Assembly: GCA_963805505.1 (NCBI GenBank)
Contig: CAWDUP010000004.1
Span: 434,001-498,000 of the forward strand
DNA: 64,000 nucleotides
Reading direction: 5' to 3'
DNA from: JANPBY01 sp963805505
Lineage (GTDB): Bacteria > Actinomycetota > Actinomycetes > DATJPE01
Part shown: one piece after another, positions 32,305 through 43,427 of the stretch
Numbering within the stretch: the first letter of the stretch is position 1
Layout: every line of letters begins with the position of its first letter
Notes under the pieces: generated by a model
Databases searched by the model: none
Seen by the model: the letters and a program-made list of their open reading frames with translations, nothing else
Told to the model about the DNA's origin: nothing
Made by a program: the position numbers and the translations under genes

Positions 32305-33656
32305 ACCCGGTGATCGACCCCACGCCGCACCCGATCGACGGAGGCAGGACCAAGGCCAGCAGGGGGGCCGCCCGCGAGTCTGGCAGCCCGTCGGCCAAGG
32401 ACCGGACCTGGAAGCCGTTCGTTGCCCTGGAATCAGCCACCCTGCTCTCTGGCGCGGGCAACGGCATCGCGATGATCGCGTTGCCCTGGATCGTGCTGGA
32501 TCTCACGGGGCGCGCCTCGGACGCCGGTCTGGTGGCCGCGATCAGTGCCCTTCCGGTCATCGCCACCGCCTTGTTCGCCGGAACCGTCGTCGACCGGGTC
32601 GGGCGCAGGCGCACGTCGGTCTTCTCAGACCTGATGAGCGCTCTCAGCGTCGCAACCATCCCGATCATCGCAACGGTCGGCCAGCTCACGCTGGGCTGGC
32701 TGATGCTGCTCGGCGTCGTGGGCGCGCTGTTCGACCCGGCGGGCGCCACTGCGCGCGAGACGATGCTGCCGGCGGCCGCCCGGATGGCAGGTCTCCGCCT
32801 CGAACGAGCCAACGGGATCCATGAAGCGGTTTTCGGCGTCGCCTTCCTGGTTGCGCCTGGCGTGGGTGGTCTCTTGATCGCCGTGGTCGGCGCCGAGGCC
32901 ACGTTGTGGGCGACCGCGGCTGCCTTCATCCTGGCCAGCGCGCTGATGGTGCTTGTGCGGGTCCCTGGTGGCGCGCGACCTAAGCGCGACGACAACCGGC
33001 TGTCCTTCTGGGCGGAGACCGTCGAAGGGCTGCGCTTCGTCCGAGACGACCACGGGCTGCGAACGCTCGCGCTCATCTACCTGGTGGTCGTCGGCCTGTG
33101 GCTGCCGATCGAGGGTGTGATCTTGCCGTTCGTGTTCCAGTCGGACGGAAACGCGACCGGCCTCGGCCTCCTTCTCACGGCGATGAGCGCGGGCATGGTG
33201 GTCGGATCTTTGGCGTACGGCTGGATCGGCTATCGGATCCCGCGCCGGCCGGCCGTCCTCATCGCCTTGGTGGGTACCGGGTTGCCGGTTATCGGCATGG
33301 CGTTCTTCCCCCCGCTCCCGTGGATGCTTGCGCTCGGGTTTGCCAGCGGCCTTCTGTTCGGGCCGGTCAACCCCATCGTGAACGTCGTCATGCAGGAACG
33401 TTCCCCGGAGGCGATGCGGGGTCGCATCCTCGGCGTCTTCACCTCCGCCGCCTACGCGGCGGGGCCGATCGGCCTGCTGATCGTCGGGCCTGCCGTCGAC
33501 ACCATCGGCGTGCACAACACCTTTCTCGTTCTTGCCATAGGAGTCACGGCGGTCGGTGTCGGTGCCATCGGACTTGCCGGACTGCATGACCTGGAGCCAC
33601 GGCCACCTAGCCCAGTCCCGCCCTCGGAGACCTCGACTCGATCCGGCGAAGCCTGA
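32301..33656 (+). CDS. MFS transporter (multidrug-efflux-like)
   Basis: A 451-residue, 12-helix major facilitator. Helix 1-2 region ESATLLSGAGNGIAMIALPWIVLDLTG and the loop DRVGRRRTSVFSDLM fit motif A; GPVNPIVNVVMQERSPEAMRGR is a typical cytoplasmic loop of the macrolide-efflux-like group (MFS_3 type). It has a 40-residue polar N-terminal tail. It is translationally coupled to the TetR gene. Probably exports a small lipophilic compound; the substrate is unknown. Confidence 0.86.
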   Translation: MNPVIDPTPHPIDGGRTKASRGAARESGSPSAKDRTWKPFVALESATLLSGAGNGIAMIALPWIVLDLTGRASDAGLVAAISALPVIATALFAGTVVDRVGRRRTSVFSDLMSALSVATIPIIATVGQLTLGWLMLLGVVGALFDPAGATARETMLPAAARMAGLRLERANGIHEAVFGVAFLVAPGVGGLLIAVVGAEATLWATAAAFILASALMVLVRVPGGARPKRDDNRLSFWAETVEGLRFVRDDHGLRTLALIYLVVVGLWLPIEGVILPFVFQSDGNATGLGLLLTAMSAGMVVGSLAYGWIGYRIPRRPAVLIALVGTGLPVIGMAFFPPLPWMLALGFASGLLFGPVNPIVNVVMQERSPEAMRGRILGVFTSAAYAAGPIGLLIVGPAVDTIGVHNTFLVLAIGVTAVGVGAIGLAGLHDLEPRPPSPVPPSETSTRSGEA

Positions 33657-33683
33657 GCCGTCCGCCGGGGGGCACGGAGCAAG

Positions 33684-35357
33684 ATGGTGGCCGTGACCAC
33701 GCCCGCGATGCCCTCTCCCGCCGACCCGGATCAGACCGCAGCCGCACGGATCCTCGACGTGCTTGGTCGCGCGGGCGTCAGCACGTGCTTCGGACTTCCC
33801 GGCGTGCACAACCTGGCGCTGTGGCGAGCGACGCCCAGCGCCCACCGACCACGCATCGTCGGCGTCCGCCATGAACAGACGGCTGGCTACGCCGCCGACG
33901 GCCTGGCCCGCGCCACCGGCGGCGTGGGGGTAGCTCTCACCACGAGCGGCCCAGGGGCGGCCAACGCTGTCGCGGCGTTCGGCGAGGCAGCCATGTGCCA
34001 TTCCCCCGTCCTGCTCGTCGCCAGCGAGACGCCGCTCTCCGCACGGCGAACCGGGATCGGCCGCGGCGCTCTGCACGAGATGCCCGACCAAAGCGCGCTA
34101 TTTGCCCCGCTGGCCAAGGCGACCTTCGTGGCAAGCGAGCCCGACGAGGCAGTAGCCATGGCGTGCGACGCGGTCTCAGTGACCCGTACGGCTGCGGCCG
34201 GGCCGGTCTACCTCGGAGTCCCGGCCGACGTCCTGGGGGCGCTGGCGGGACCGGCGCCGGCGCCGCGGGTGCCCGTCGTGGCCACTCCCGCGTTGCGCGA
34301 GGTCGAGGGCGCGGCCAACCTGCTCAGCCGGGCGGACAAGGTCGTCATCTGGGCGGGCGGAGGGTGCGTGGCCGCTGGCGCCGGGCAATCCCTCACGGAC
34401 CTCGCCTGGCGACTCGGTGCGCCGGTTGTCACCACCTATGCAGCCCGCGGCTTGCTCGGAGTCGACCACCCATTGCTCGTCGATGCGCCCCCGCACGAGC
34501 CCGCCGCCGCCAGGCTGATCGCGGAGGCCGACCTGCTGCTGGTCGTCGGGAGCCAGCTCGACGCGATGACGACCCGTGGCTGGAGCATGCCTCGCCCGCA
34601 GCTGTTGATCCGGGTCGACGCTGACGAACGCACCGCTCACCAGGGATGGACCGCAGACAGCGTCGTCATCGGCGATGCCGCTCTCGTCTGCGATGCGCTG
34701 GCCACCCGGGTTGCCCCCCGGGAGCCATGGGCGGACCAAGTCTTCCGGATCGGGCACGACGTACGCTCCGCACTTGCCCAGGATCCCCGTACCGCCGAGG
34801 CCGCACAGTTCCTGGCCGCGGTGGAGAACGGTTGGCCCGCAGACGGTGACGTCGTCTGCGACATGTCGGTCGGTGGCTATTGGGCCGGCGGCTACGCCGC
34901 GATGCCGCGAAGTCGTCGACTGCACTATCCCGTCGGCTGGGGAACGCTCGGATTCGGCCTCCCGGCCGCCGTCGGCGCCGCCGCCGGCACCGGGCGCCCG
35001 GCCCTGGCCATCACGGGCGACGGCGGACTGCCGTTCGCCTTGGGCGAGCTGGCAACCCTCGTCCAAGAACAGCTGCCCGTTGTCGTGCTCGTTGTCGACG
35101 ACGGCGGCTACGGCATGCTGCGCTTCGACCAGCAGATCGCCGGGGACCCTGAGCGTGGAGTAGATCTCGTAGGGCCGAACTGGGTTGAGCTGGCTGGCGC
35201 GTTCGGGCTGACCGCCCGCTCGGTCGACTCGGTCGGTCACGGTTTGGCGGAGGCGCTCTCGGAAGCCTTTCAGCATCGAAAGCCAGCTCTGCTGCACGTT
35301 CGCGCAGCGCTCTATCCCCCGCGAACGACCTCGCCCCGCTGGCGGGAGCCTTCCTGA
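33684..35357 (+). CDS. Thiamine-diphosphate-dependent enzyme (acetolactate-synthase-like)
   Basis: A 557-residue ThDP enzyme of the large-subunit acetolactate synthase/decarboxylase superfamily. The N-terminal domain has GRAGVSTCFGLPGVHN and the catalytic glutamate in VRHEQTAGYAADGLARATG. The C-terminal domain has AITGDGGLPFALGEL as part of the ThDP motif GDG-x(24-27)-N, here with VVVLVVDDGGYGML (NN replaced by DD). No acetolactate synthase small subunit is nearby, so a benzoylformate-decarboxylase or oxalyl-CoA decarboxylase-like role is possible. It lies 28 bp after the MFS gene and may be co-transcribed. Confidence 0.85.
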   Translation: MVAVTTPAMPSPADPDQTAAARILDVLGRAGVSTCFGLPGVHNLALWRATPSAHRPRIVGVRHEQTAGYAADGLARATGGVGVALTTSGPGAANAVAAFGEAAMCHSPVLLVASETPLSARRTGIGRGALHEMPDQSALFAPLAKATFVASEPDEAVAMACDAVSVTRTAAAGPVYLGVPADVLGALAGPAPAPRVPVVATPALREVEGAANLLSRADKVVIWAGGGCVAAGAGQSLTDLAWRLGAPVVTTYAARGLLGVDHPLLVDAPPHEPAAARLIAEADLLLVVGSQLDAMTTRGWSMPRPQLLIRVDADERTAHQGWTADSVVIGDAALVCDALATRVAPREPWADQVFRIGHDVRSALAQDPRTAEAAQFLAAVENGWPADGDVVCDMSVGGYWAGGYAAMPRSRRLHYPVGWGTLGFGLPAAVGAAAGTGRPALAITGDGGLPFALGELATLVQEQLPVVVLVVDDGGYGMLRFDQQIAGDPERGVDLVGPNWVELAGAFGLTARSVDSVGHGLAEALSEAFQHRKPALLHVRAALYPPRTTSPRWREPS

Positions 35358-35425
35358 ACGCGACCCCATCCGGCGCCGCTGACCGCCGAGTCGCGGACAG
35401 GCCCGCGCTCCGCCACGATGAACCG

Positions 35426-36622
35426 GTGTCGCTCCCCCGGATCCTGGTCATCCTCGGCTCTGGCGAGACGAGTCCCACGATGGTCACAGCGCACCAGCGC
35501 GTCTTCGCCGCCCTGGGTCCCAGTGTCACGGCAGCTTTTCTCGATACGCCGTACGGCTTCCAGGAGAACGCCGACGAGCTCGGCGAGCGCGTCCGAAACT
35601 ACTTCGCGGAGTCGGTTGGTCGCTCGGTGGAGCCAGTCCGGTTCCGTTCTGTGGCAGAAGCCGCGGCCGATCCTGCTGCGCATGCGAGCGAGATGGCGCG
35701 GTTGCTGGCGGCGCGCTGGATCTTCGCCGGCCCCGGGAGCCCCTCGTACGCCCTTCGGCAATGGACGGGGTCACCGGTCCCGGGTGCGCTCACCTCGTTG
35801 CTTGCCGCTGATGCCGGCGGAGGGGCTGTGGTGTTCGCCTCGGCCGCCGCCCTCACGCTGGGCTTGGTGACCGTCCCGGTCTATGAGATCTACAAGGTCG
35901 GCGAATCGCCGCGTTGGCTGGAGGGCCTTGATGTGTTGGGGGCCGCAACCGGGCTTCGTGCCGCGGTCATCCCGCACTTCGACAACACCGAAGGGGGCAC
36001 ACACGACACCCGCTACTGCTATCTGGGCGAACGGCGCCTCGCGATGCTCGAGAACTGTCTGCCAGAAGGCGCCTTCGTCCTGGGGATCGACGAACACACG
36101 GGACTGGTCATCGACCTGGACCAGCAACGGGCAGAAGTCGTAGGGAAGGGGACGATGACGGTCCGCACGCGCGACCACGTGTGGACTGCCGCCAGCGGCC
36201 AGACGTTGACCTTGGACGAACTTGCCGACCATGGCGCCACAGACCGCCGAAAAGAACCCGAGCCCGAAGAAGCTCCCGGTGCCCACGCAGCGAGCTACGC
36301 CACCTTCGAGAGCGCGCTGGATGGCGGCGATCCACGGGCGGCTGGAACCGCGCTGATCGGTTTTGACGCTCAAGCATCGACGCCAAGTGCCCGCGAGGCC
36401 GTACGAGCCGGGGTAGCGCGGCTCGCGGACTACGCGGCCGATGCCCCTGTCGATCGTGCGGGCGTCCTCGCCCCCGCCGTCGAGTTGCTGCTCGACCTGC
36501 GAGCCTCGGCACGGGCCGACGAGCGCTTCGGAGATGCCGACATGATCCGGGATCGGCTAGCGGCACTGGGCGTGGAGGTTCGCGACACCGGAAGCGGTGT
36601 CGAATGGGAGCTGCGCCGGTGA
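35426..36622 (+). CDS. S51-like hydrolase fused to a CysRS-type C-terminal domain
   Basis: A 398-residue protein. Residues 1-270 form an S51/class I amidotransferase-like domain: PRILVILGSGETSP, IFAGPGSPSYALRQW, nucleophile region VVFASAAALTLG (S139; the usual G-x-S-A-G-A is reduced) and VIPHFDNTEGGTHDTRYCYLG (H184). A Glu-rich linker follows. The last 75 residues, ending ADERFGDADMIRDRLAALGVEVRDTGSGVEWELR, match the small C-terminal domain of cysteinyl-tRNA synthetase. The tail may bind RNA or a Cys-derived ligand. GTG 36619 of the next gene overlaps its stop (GTGA), so the two S51-type genes form a coupled pair. Substrate unknown. Confidence 0.75.
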   Translation: MSLPRILVILGSGETSPTMVTAHQRVFAALGPSVTAAFLDTPYGFQENADELGERVRNYFAESVGRSVEPVRFRSVAEAAADPAAHASEMARLLAARWIFAGPGSPSYALRQWTGSPVPGALTSLLAADAGGGAVVFASAAALTLGLVTVPVYEIYKVGESPRWLEGLDVLGAATGLRAAVIPHFDNTEGGTHDTRYCYLGERRLAMLENCLPEGAFVLGIDEHTGLVIDLDQQRAEVVGKGTMTVRTRDHVWTAASGQTLTLDELADHGATDRRKEPEPEEAPGAHAASYATFESALDGGDPRAAGTALIGFDAQASTPSAREAVRAGVARLADYAADAPVDRAGVLAPAVELLLDLRASARADERFGDADMIRDRLAALGVEVRDTGSGVEWELRR

Positions 36623-37329
36623 CCGGCCCAGCTGCGGGACCCCTGGCTCTCGTCGGCTCGGGTGAATATCTACCGGTCATGACCGAGGTCGAACGTCGTC
36701 TCCTGGAAGGTAGGCCGCCGCGGTACGTCCAGCTCGCGACGGCTGCCGCACCCGAGGGCGCGGCGAGCCTGGGCCGATGGCATTCCCTCGGGAGAGCCCA
36801 GGCCGATCGGCTCGGCGTCGAAGCGGTCATCGTCGACGTCCGCACCCGCGAGGATGCCGACGCGCCCGAGATGGCTGACCTCGTGACCGGTGCGGGCCTG
36901 GTCTACTTGTCGGGCGGTTCGCCGACCTACCTCGCGCAGACCCTCAGGGAAACGCGCGTGTGGGCGGCGATTCAGCAAGCGTGGGAGGGTGGCGCGGCGC
37001 TAGCGGGCTGCAGCGCCGGAGCGATGGCGCTCACGAGCTGGGTACCGGCCGTACGCGATCCCACCAGCAAGCCAGATCCGGGGCTCGGACTTCTTCCACA
37101 GCTTCGAGTGATCCCACATTTCGACCGGATGCTCGGCTGGGTGCCCGACCTGGAGACCCGTGCGCTGGTCCATCCACCCGACGGCGTGAGCGTTCTTGGA
37201 ATCGACGAGGACACGGCATTGGTCGGCGGACCACATCAGTGGACGGTCCAGGGTCGTCAGTCGGTCTGGATCCTCGGCGAGGGGACTCGTCGCGAGCAGC
37301 CGGCCAGCAGCACGCTCCTGACCCCCTAG
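36619..37329 (+). CDS. S51-like serine hydrolase (peptidase E/cyanophycinase fold)
   Basis: A 236-residue protein with the full S51 nucleophile elbow, AALAGCSAGAMALTSW (S132), and VIPHFDR (H167); a GLVYLSGGSPTYLAQTL segment matches the family. Peptidase E cleaves Asp-Xaa dipeptides and cyanophycinase hydrolyses cyanophycin, so acidic dipeptide hydrolysis is the natural guess. GTG 36619 has GGAG at good spacing and overlaps the upstream stop; an in-frame ATG at 36604 is the alternative. The paralogous upstream gene suggests a heteromeric or duplicated function. Confidence 0.8.
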   Translation: MTGPAAGPLALVGSGEYLPVMTEVERRLLEGRPPRYVQLATAAAPEGAASLGRWHSLGRAQADRLGVEAVIVDVRTREDADAPEMADLVTGAGLVYLSGGSPTYLAQTLRETRVWAAIQQAWEGGAALAGCSAGAMALTSWVPAVRDPTSKPDPGLGLLPQLRVIPHFDRMLGWVPDLETRALVHPPDGVSVLGIDEDTALVGGPHQWTVQGRQSVWILGEGTRREQPASSTLLTP

Positions 37330-37344
37330 CACCTCGGTGCCTAG
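37326..37344. terminator. Possible terminator hairpin between convergent genes
   Basis: CTAGCACCTCGGTGCCTAG forms an 8-bp stem with one bulged base around a 2-3 base loop. It contains the TAG stop of the upstream S51 gene and lies 8 bp before the end of the convergent pyruvate phosphate dikinase gene. There is no T-tract, so function is uncertain. Confidence 0.3.
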
Positions 37345-37351
37345 AGCTCAG

Positions 37352-40042
<2,691 letters not shown>

Positions 40043-40084
40043 CAGGTCTGTCCTCCCGGCGGGCTGGCGAAGACGGCGAACACC

Positions 40085-40117
40085 CGTGGGCTGGGCGTGT
40101 TCGGCGAGACGCCCACG
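40085..40117 (-). promoter_or_regulatory. Overlapping, mutually exclusive hairpins upstream of ppdK
   Basis: CGTGGGC (40085-40091) pairs with GCCCACG (40111-40117), while GGGCGT (40093-40098) pairs with ACGCCC (40109-40114). The second and first stems share bases 40111-40114 and exclude each other. The element lies 43 bp upstream of the ppdK ATG on the minus strand. It could be an RNA switch, an operator, or chance GC-rich pairing. Confidence 0.3.
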
Positions 40118-40179
40118 TTAGCGCGCTCCCGAGGCGGTCCAGAGCGGATGTCCTGACACGGTGACCTCACGCTGGCAGC

Positions 40180-41766
40180 TCACAGATCCAGACGTACGGC
40201 CCTGGCCTCCACCTCCTGCAGCAGCTGGTCAGCCACCTCGGCGCTGACCTCTCCACTGCGCCTCGCCTCCAGGACGAAATCTCGCTCCACCTCACTGGCC
40301 ATGGTCAGCACCCTGTCCAGGCTTCGGCGGAAGTCCTTTGCGTCCAGCCCGGCGTCCTCGGCGCTCTCGACTGCCTCCTGGGCTGCCAGCTGCCCCTCGA
40401 ACTCTCGTTCGGCTGCCCGCAGAACCCGCATGTCGATGTCGTCCTGCTCCTCGTCGCTCTCGGCCGCTCGCACCGAGTCGAGAGCGGCCTGGGTGGCCTG
40501 GCGTCGAAGCTCGGCTATCTCGCCGGCGCCCGCTTCGACCGTGCCGATCCCCAGCAGTCTCACCAGGGGTGCCAGGGTCATGCCCTGCACCACCAGCGTC
40601 ACCAACACCGTCGTGAGTCCGACAAAGACGATCTCGTTTCGCCCGGGGAAAGCCTCATGGGAGTCAGTGATCCCCGGAATGGCAAGAGCCGTCGCAATCG
40701 TCACGACGCCTCGCATCCCAGCCCAGGAGACCACTACGGACTGCCTACGTCCGTGCGGAACAGCCGAACTCGGATCCGGGGCAGCAGACCGCCGTAGCAG
40801 CGCCGCCATGAACATCCAGGCGAATCGCAAGACGACCAAGGTGGTGATGACCAGTGTCATGTCGGTCAGGAGGTCGGAGGTTATCTCGATGTCGTCGAGA
40901 ACTGCCGTCAGCTCGAACCCGATCAGGATGAACACCACGCTGGTGATCAGGTAGTCGGCGTACTCCCATACGCTGCGGCCGAGCAACCATCCAGCAGAGG
41001 TGAGAGCCGGGTGTCCGTAGCTGCGAAGGAACAGACCGAGGGTGAGGACCGCGAGCACTCCGGAGCCGTGCACGTGGTCGGCCAACAGGTAGGCCGCGAA
41101 AGGGGCGGCGACAGTGACCGTCGTTTCAGCCGCTGCGTCTTGGAGTGCGGACAAAGCGGCTCGGGCGATGACGGCGATGAGCAGGCCCACCGCTACACCG
41201 ACGACGACGGCGATCAGAAAGTCACGACCAAGTGCGAAGGTCGAGACCGTACCCGACACCACGGCGGCGACAGCGACGTTGTAGAGCACGAGCGCCGTGG
41301 CGTCGTTGAACATCCCTTCGCCCTCCAGGAGGGTGACTAGACCCTGAGGTAGCCGCAGGCGACGAGCCACGGCAGTCGCGGCAACCGGATCCGGGGGCGA
41401 GACGACAGCGCCGAGAACGAACGCGGCTCCCCAGGGAAGGCCGGCTTGATGGGCTACCACCGCGACGGCAACCGCGGTTGCGACCGTCAGACCGACCGCG
41501 AGCCCCAGGATGGGACGAACGTTCCTGCGGAACTGATGCGTCGTCGAACGCTGAGTCGCGGCGAAGAGCAGCGGTGGAAGAACCAGGGGAAGGATGAGTT
41601 CTGGCGGGATCGAAAGAGTCGGTGCGGAAGGGAGCAGAGGAAGCAGAAGTCCGAACACGGTGAGGAGCACCGGGAGCGGCACCTTCAGGCGGTCAGCCAA
41701 CGGCGTGAGCACGACTAGTCCAGCGACGATGATCGCCGCCAGGGCCAGCACGGGCACAGGCTCCAC
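40180..41766 (-). CDS. Na+/H+ antiporter, CPA1 family
   Basis: A 528-residue antiporter with about 12 helices and a 130-residue cytoplasmic, charged C-terminal tail. VVSPPDPVAATAVARRL contains D126, and LLEGEGMFNDATALVLYN contains the N154-D155 pair typical of electroneutral CPA1 exchangers; SWAGMRGVVTIATALAIP is the third signature. It exchanges Na+ or K+ for protons for pH and salt homeostasis. The tail is rich in acidic and helical segments that may be regulatory. Confidence 0.9.
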   Translation of the reverse strand: MEPVPVLALAAIIVAGLVVLTPLADRLKVPLPVLLTVFGLLLPLLPSAPTLSIPPELILPLVLPPLLFAATQRSTTHQFRRNVRPILGLAVGLTVATAVAVAVVAHQAGLPWGAAFVLGAVVSPPDPVAATAVARRLRLPQGLVTLLEGEGMFNDATALVLYNVAVAAVVSGTVSTFALGRDFLIAVVVGVAVGLLIAVIARAALSALQDAAAETTVTVAAPFAAYLLADHVHGSGVLAVLTLGLFLRSYGHPALTSAGWLLGRSVWEYADYLITSVVFILIGFELTAVLDDIEITSDLLTDMTLVITTLVVLRFAWMFMAALLRRSAAPDPSSAVPHGRRQSVVVSWAGMRGVVTIATALAIPGITDSHEAFPGRNEIVFVGLTTVLVTLVVQGMTLAPLVRLLGIGTVEAGAGEIAELRRQATQAALDSVRAAESDEEQDDIDMRVLRAAEREFEGQLAAQEAVESAEDAGLDAKDFRRSLDRVLTMASEVERDFVLEARRSGEVSAEVADQLLQEVEARAVRLDL

Positions 41767-41915
41767 CTCCGGTCAGCGAACCACGCGCGACAACGACTCG
41801 CTGTCAGGATGCCAGGTCGACCCCTCTCGCCGCTGGGATCGAAGCTCTGCGGATATGCCCCTTGGTGGCAGCTTCAACCGCGCCAGTCCCGAATGGTTCC
41901 GCGTCCTGATGCTGG

Positions 41916-42443
41916 CTAGCTGATGCGACGACCGTTCAAGGCAGCGATGACGACCCCAGCGGCCTCCTGCGGGGCTCGGTGGTCGACATCGACCACCAGG
42001 TCGGCGACGGAGAGGTAGGCCGGCTCGCGTTCGCTCAGCTTGCCGGCGAGCCAGGCCAGCGGGTCATCGTCCAGCCAGGGTCGGCCGCCGCCGCGACCCA
42101 CTCGTCGGGCCAACGTCTCGGGAGAAGCCTTCAGATAGACCACGAATCCGGTTCGCCGGATCAGCTCGAGATCGTCAGGGCGATCCGCCACAGACGCAGC
42201 AACGCCTGCCACGTAGGGCGGCGGTCGGGTCGCGGATCGTCGCAGCTGTTCGGTCTCCCGGGCATGCAGCGCCGCCGGACCCTGCACGGACAGCTCCGAC
42301 GCGGTGCTCCCCGTGAGTTGCTCCAGCTCGGCATCGTTGTCCAGCAGAGGCCAACCGAGCAGCGTCGCCAGCGCACCACCGACGGCGGACTTCCCTGCCC
42401 CCATGCTCCCGACGAGCCAGATCCGATCTGGGGCATCACGCAT
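41916..42443 (-). CDS. Shikimate-kinase-like P-loop kinase
   Basis: A 175-residue small-molecule kinase. Walker A is IWLVGSMGAGKSAVGGALA, followed by GWPLLDNDAELEQLTG, which parallels the shikimate kinase D-x-D region. GRGGGRPWLDDDPLAWLAGKLSEREPAY matches the lid and RxxxY end of AroK. The usual shikimate-binding Arg cluster (F-R-x-x-E and GGG) is not obvious here: ALHARETEQLRR partly matches. So a different phosphoryl acceptor is possible. No other aro gene is near. Divergent from purU with about 82 bp between. Confidence 0.75.
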   Translation of the reverse strand: MRDAPDRIWLVGSMGAGKSAVGGALATLLGWPLLDNDAELEQLTGSTASELSVQGPAALHARETEQLRRSATRPPPYVAGVAASVADRPDDLELIRRTGFVVYLKASPETLARRVGRGGGRPWLDDDPLAWLAGKLSEREPAYLSVADLVVDVDHRAPQEAAGVVIAALNGRRIS

Positions 42444-42525
42444 GCCGGCCAGTAGATCAGTCCGGTCAGACCCGCGGGACGACCCGGACGCACGGGGACG
42501 GATTCGGGCAGGCAAGATCATCGCC

Positions 42526-43371
42526 ATGAGCGGATACATCTTGACCCTGTCCTGCCCGGACCGGCCTGGCCTGGTGCACGCCATGACCGAAGGCCTTCTG
42601 GCGGTGTCGGCCAACATCGTCGACAGCGCACAGTACGGCGATGCCGACTCCGGGATGTTCTTCATCCGAACAGCGTTCGAAAGCCCGGAGAACGACCAGG
42701 CGGCGGTGCACGAGACGGTGGCGGCGCAGCTGCACGACGTCACTTCAGGGCTTCAGATCCACCGGGCCACAGACCGCGCTCGCGTGCTTTTGATGGTGTC
42801 GGGCCTTGATCACTGCCTCGTCGACCTGCTCTATCGGTGGCGCATCGGCGAGCTGCCCGTCGACATCGCGGGAATCGTCTCCAACCACGAGACCGCTCGA
42901 CCTATCGCCGACCAGCACTCGATACCGTTCACGCATCTGCCTGTGACACCGGACACCAAGGGAGCTGCCGAGTCCGCGCTGCTCGACGTGGCGCGAAGCA
43001 CAGAGACCGATCTGGTGGTCTTGGCCCGCTACATGCAGATCCTTTCCAACGATCTGTGCCTCGAGCTCAGTGGCCGAGCGATCAACATCCACCATTCGTT
43101 CCTCCCCGGGTTCAAGGGCGCCAAGCCCTACCACCAGGCGCACGCGCGTGGAGTGAAGCTGATCGGCGCGACCGCGCACTACGTGACCGGGGACCTCGAT
43201 GAAGGCCCGATCATCACCCAAGACGTCGTCCGCGTCGGCCACGCGGATTCGGCGGAGGATCTGGTCGTCCTGGGTCGCGACGTGGAGCGCCGGGTCCTCG
43301 CGGCAGCCGTACGTGCCCATGCGGAGCACCGCGTCTTTCTCAACGGGTCCCGGACCGTTGTCTTCGGCTAG
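42526..43371 (+). CDS. purU: Formyltetrahydrofolate deformylase
   Basis: A 281-residue PurU. The N-terminal ACT domain starts YILTLSCPDRPGLVHAMTEGLL. The C-terminal formyltransferase-like domain has VDIAGIVSNHETARPIAD, VVLARYMQILSNDLC, the catalytic INIHHSFLPGFKGAKPYHQA with His, and IGATAHYVTGDLDEGPII with the catalytic Asp. It releases formate from 10-formyl-THF, balancing one-carbon pools. ATG 42526 chosen. Apparently monocistronic. Confidence 0.93.
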   Translation: MSGYILTLSCPDRPGLVHAMTEGLLAVSANIVDSAQYGDADSGMFFIRTAFESPENDQAAVHETVAAQLHDVTSGLQIHRATDRARVLLMVSGLDHCLVDLLYRWRIGELPVDIAGIVSNHETARPIADQHSIPFTHLPVTPDTKGAAESALLDVARSTETDLVVLARYMQILSNDLCLELSGRAINIHHSFLPGFKGAKPYHQAHARGVKLIGATAHYVTGDLDEGPIITQDVVRVGHADSAEDLVVLGRDVERRVLAAAVRAHAEHRVFLNGSRTVVFG

Positions 43372-43427
43372 CCGAACGTCGTTCGACATGTCCGTCGCCG
43401 CACGCCCCGGCGTGGGACGCTGAGCCC

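Noticed and set aside
32625..34091. 488-codon open frame opposite the MFS and ThDP genes
   Set aside because: Spans two well-supported genes and their gap on the other strand; low-complexity Arg/Asp/Gly content.
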